From Nitrososphaeraceae archaeon (GTDB taxonomy: Archaea > Thermoproteota > Nitrososphaeria > Nitrososphaerales > Nitrososphaeraceae), in the NCBI GenBank assembly GCA_025922715.1, contig JAICHH010000111.1:1-6160 (forward strand): a stretch of DNA of 6,160 nucleotides. The letters are read 5' to 3'. This document shows, piece by piece, positions 5,509 through 6,160 of the stretch. A program made the translations under genes and the position numbers. Below the pieces are notes generated by a model that saw only the letters and a list, made by a program, of their open reading frames with translations, was not told the DNA's origin and made no database searches. How positions within the stretch are numbered: the first letter of the stretch is position 1; every line of letters begins with the position of its first letter.

Positions 5509-5577
5509 TCTTACTTGAAATAGGATAATTATTTGACTAATAAAAAATAGATACAACATATATGCTTTATACTATAA

Positions 5578-5787
5578 AGATACAATATAATCAACAATAG
5601 AATTTCAGATTTAGTTTATCCTACATTGCCTACTGTGTTTGTTACAAAAATTCATAACTTAGAAGACTTTATAGAAATAGAATTTGTTAAAAAACAATAT
5701 CAGATCTATAATTCTTGTTAATGAAAAAAATGATGATATTATTATCTAAAAGATGCTTTTACTAATATTAACAGAGAATTTATATAA
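5578..5787 (+). pseudogene. Possible remnant of a decayed coding sequence
   Basis: Three short plus-strand pieces in different frames follow one another. A 47-codon piece without an ATG (5578-5721) contains PTLPTVFVTKIHNLEDF. After the A6 run at 5689-5694 a second frame reads NNIRSIILVNEKNDDIII and stops at 5747. A third then reads LKDAFTNINREFI to a stop at 5785. The residue mix looks protein-like and the break coincides with a slippage-prone A run. I recognise no family, and open frames this short are common by chance. Confidence 0.2.
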
Positions 5788-5803
5788 TTTGTAAACCTTT
5801 GTC

Positions 5804-5811
5804 TTTATAAA
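5804..5811 (+). promoter_or_regulatory. TATA box of the DUF5519 gene (leaderless)
   Basis: TTTATAAA is centred about 27 nt before the ATG at 5835, the expected distance for a leaderless archaeal transcript. A second box, TTTATATAA (5779-5787), lies further upstream and could start a transcript with a leader of about 25 nt. Confidence 0.5.
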
Positions 5812-5834
5812 CTCTAAAATTAAAATAATATCAT

Positions 5835-6160
5835 ATGAGTAAAATTATAAAAAGTATTGAAAAAGAGATACTAAGTTGGCCTTATGTTACTGCGGAACCT
5901 CATAGATTTGGAGGTATAGAATTTCGTCTAAACAGAAGAGAAATGGGACATATACATAGTGAAGGTTTAGCTGATATACCGTTTCCTATGAAGATTCGAG
6001 ATGAGCTTGTTAACTCGGGACGTGTTAAACCTCACCATGTGCTACCACAATCAGGATGGGTTAGCTATTGGTTTCATAATATTGAAGAAGAGGATGTATC
6101 AACAGTAATTGAACTATTTAGATTGCGATATGAACAGCTCAAACCCAGCGGTCAGATTAA
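5835..6160 (+). CDS. DUF5519 (luciferase-family) protein, cut by the window end
   Basis: The first 108 codons of a plus-strand gene that continues past the right edge. The final TAA of the window is out of frame: the reading frame ends with the first two bases (AA) of codon 109. Signatures of the DUF5519 or 'luciferase domain' family are clear: AEPHRFGGIEFRLNRREMGHIH (about 20-41), then GLADIPFPMKIRDELV (45-59), then HHVLPQSGWVSYWF (67-80). The family name does not imply light production; its biochemical role is unknown. Members are small soluble proteins of about 100-150 residues, so little is probably missing. The ATG is preceded by a TATA box at leaderless spacing and by no ribosome-binding site. 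It is transcribed divergently from the pirin gene. Confidence 0.85.
   Translation, partial: MSKIIKSIEKEILSWPYVTAEPHRFGGIEFRLNRREMGHIHSEGLADIPFPMKIRDELVNSGRVKPHHVLPQSGWVSYWFHNIEEEDVSTVIELFRLRYEQLKPSGQI

Larger units (their letters stand above)
5444..5834. other. 391-bp divergent intergenic region
   Basis: It separates the minus-strand pirin gene from the plus-strand DUF5519 gene. The left part holds the pirin TATA box, dyad and tandem repeat; the right end holds the DUF5519 TATA box. The middle (5578-5787) contains broken open frames that may be a decayed gene. I see no tRNA or other structured RNA. Confidence 0.55.

Noticed and set aside
5721..5750. ATGATGA resembling a C box of an archaeal C/D-box guide RNA
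   Set aside because: No CTGA D box follows at a suitable distance and no pairing of the ends is seen.
6158..6160. TAA at the very end of the window as the DUF5519 stop
   Set aside because: The frame from the ATG at 5835 leaves only the last two bases (AA) as the start of codon 109, so this TAA is out of frame and the gene continues.

Overview
The window is AT-rich (roughly 30% G+C by eye) and reads as archaeal. It most resembles Nitrososphaerales (ammonia-oxidising Thaumarchaeota), possibly the Nitrosocosmicus group. The lineage call rests on the mix of families (split DipZ-type thiol oxidoreductase, DUF1059, pirin, ABM protein with a two-helix tail, DUF5519) and on TATA-like boxes 24-28 nt upstream of most start codons, as expected for leaderless archaeal mRNAs. 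It is an inference, since no rRNA or lineage marker is present.

Left block (about 100-2410, minus strand): a three-gene operon transcribed right to left. A CcdA-type membrane electron carrier comes first. After 3 nt follows a membrane-anchored thioredoxin with the C-terminal domain typical of DipZ, and after 23 nt a 93-residue three-helix membrane protein. The first two genes together equal a bacterial DipZ cut in two. They should pass cytosolic reducing power across the membrane to an extracytoplasmic thioredoxin.

Middle (2382-2891): about 510 bp with no convincing gene. It holds two small dyads and a 40-bp block of 52% G+C that stands out from its surroundings.

Right block (2892-5443, all minus strand but widely spaced): a DUF1059 small protein, an HxlR-family regulator, an ABM-domain protein with two C-terminal membrane helices, and a pirin-like bicupin. 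Each has its own candidate promoter. Together they suggest a response to oxidative, quinone or electrophile stress. A 17-bp dyad of the form GTAnTAnTnTAnTAC lies in front of both the HxlR and the pirin genes. HxlR may therefore repress itself and control pirin.

Right edge (5444-6160): a 391-bp divergent intergenic region carries the pirin promoter, a tandem repeat, a possible decayed coding remnant and a TATA box. It leads into a plus-strand DUF5519 gene that runs off the window.
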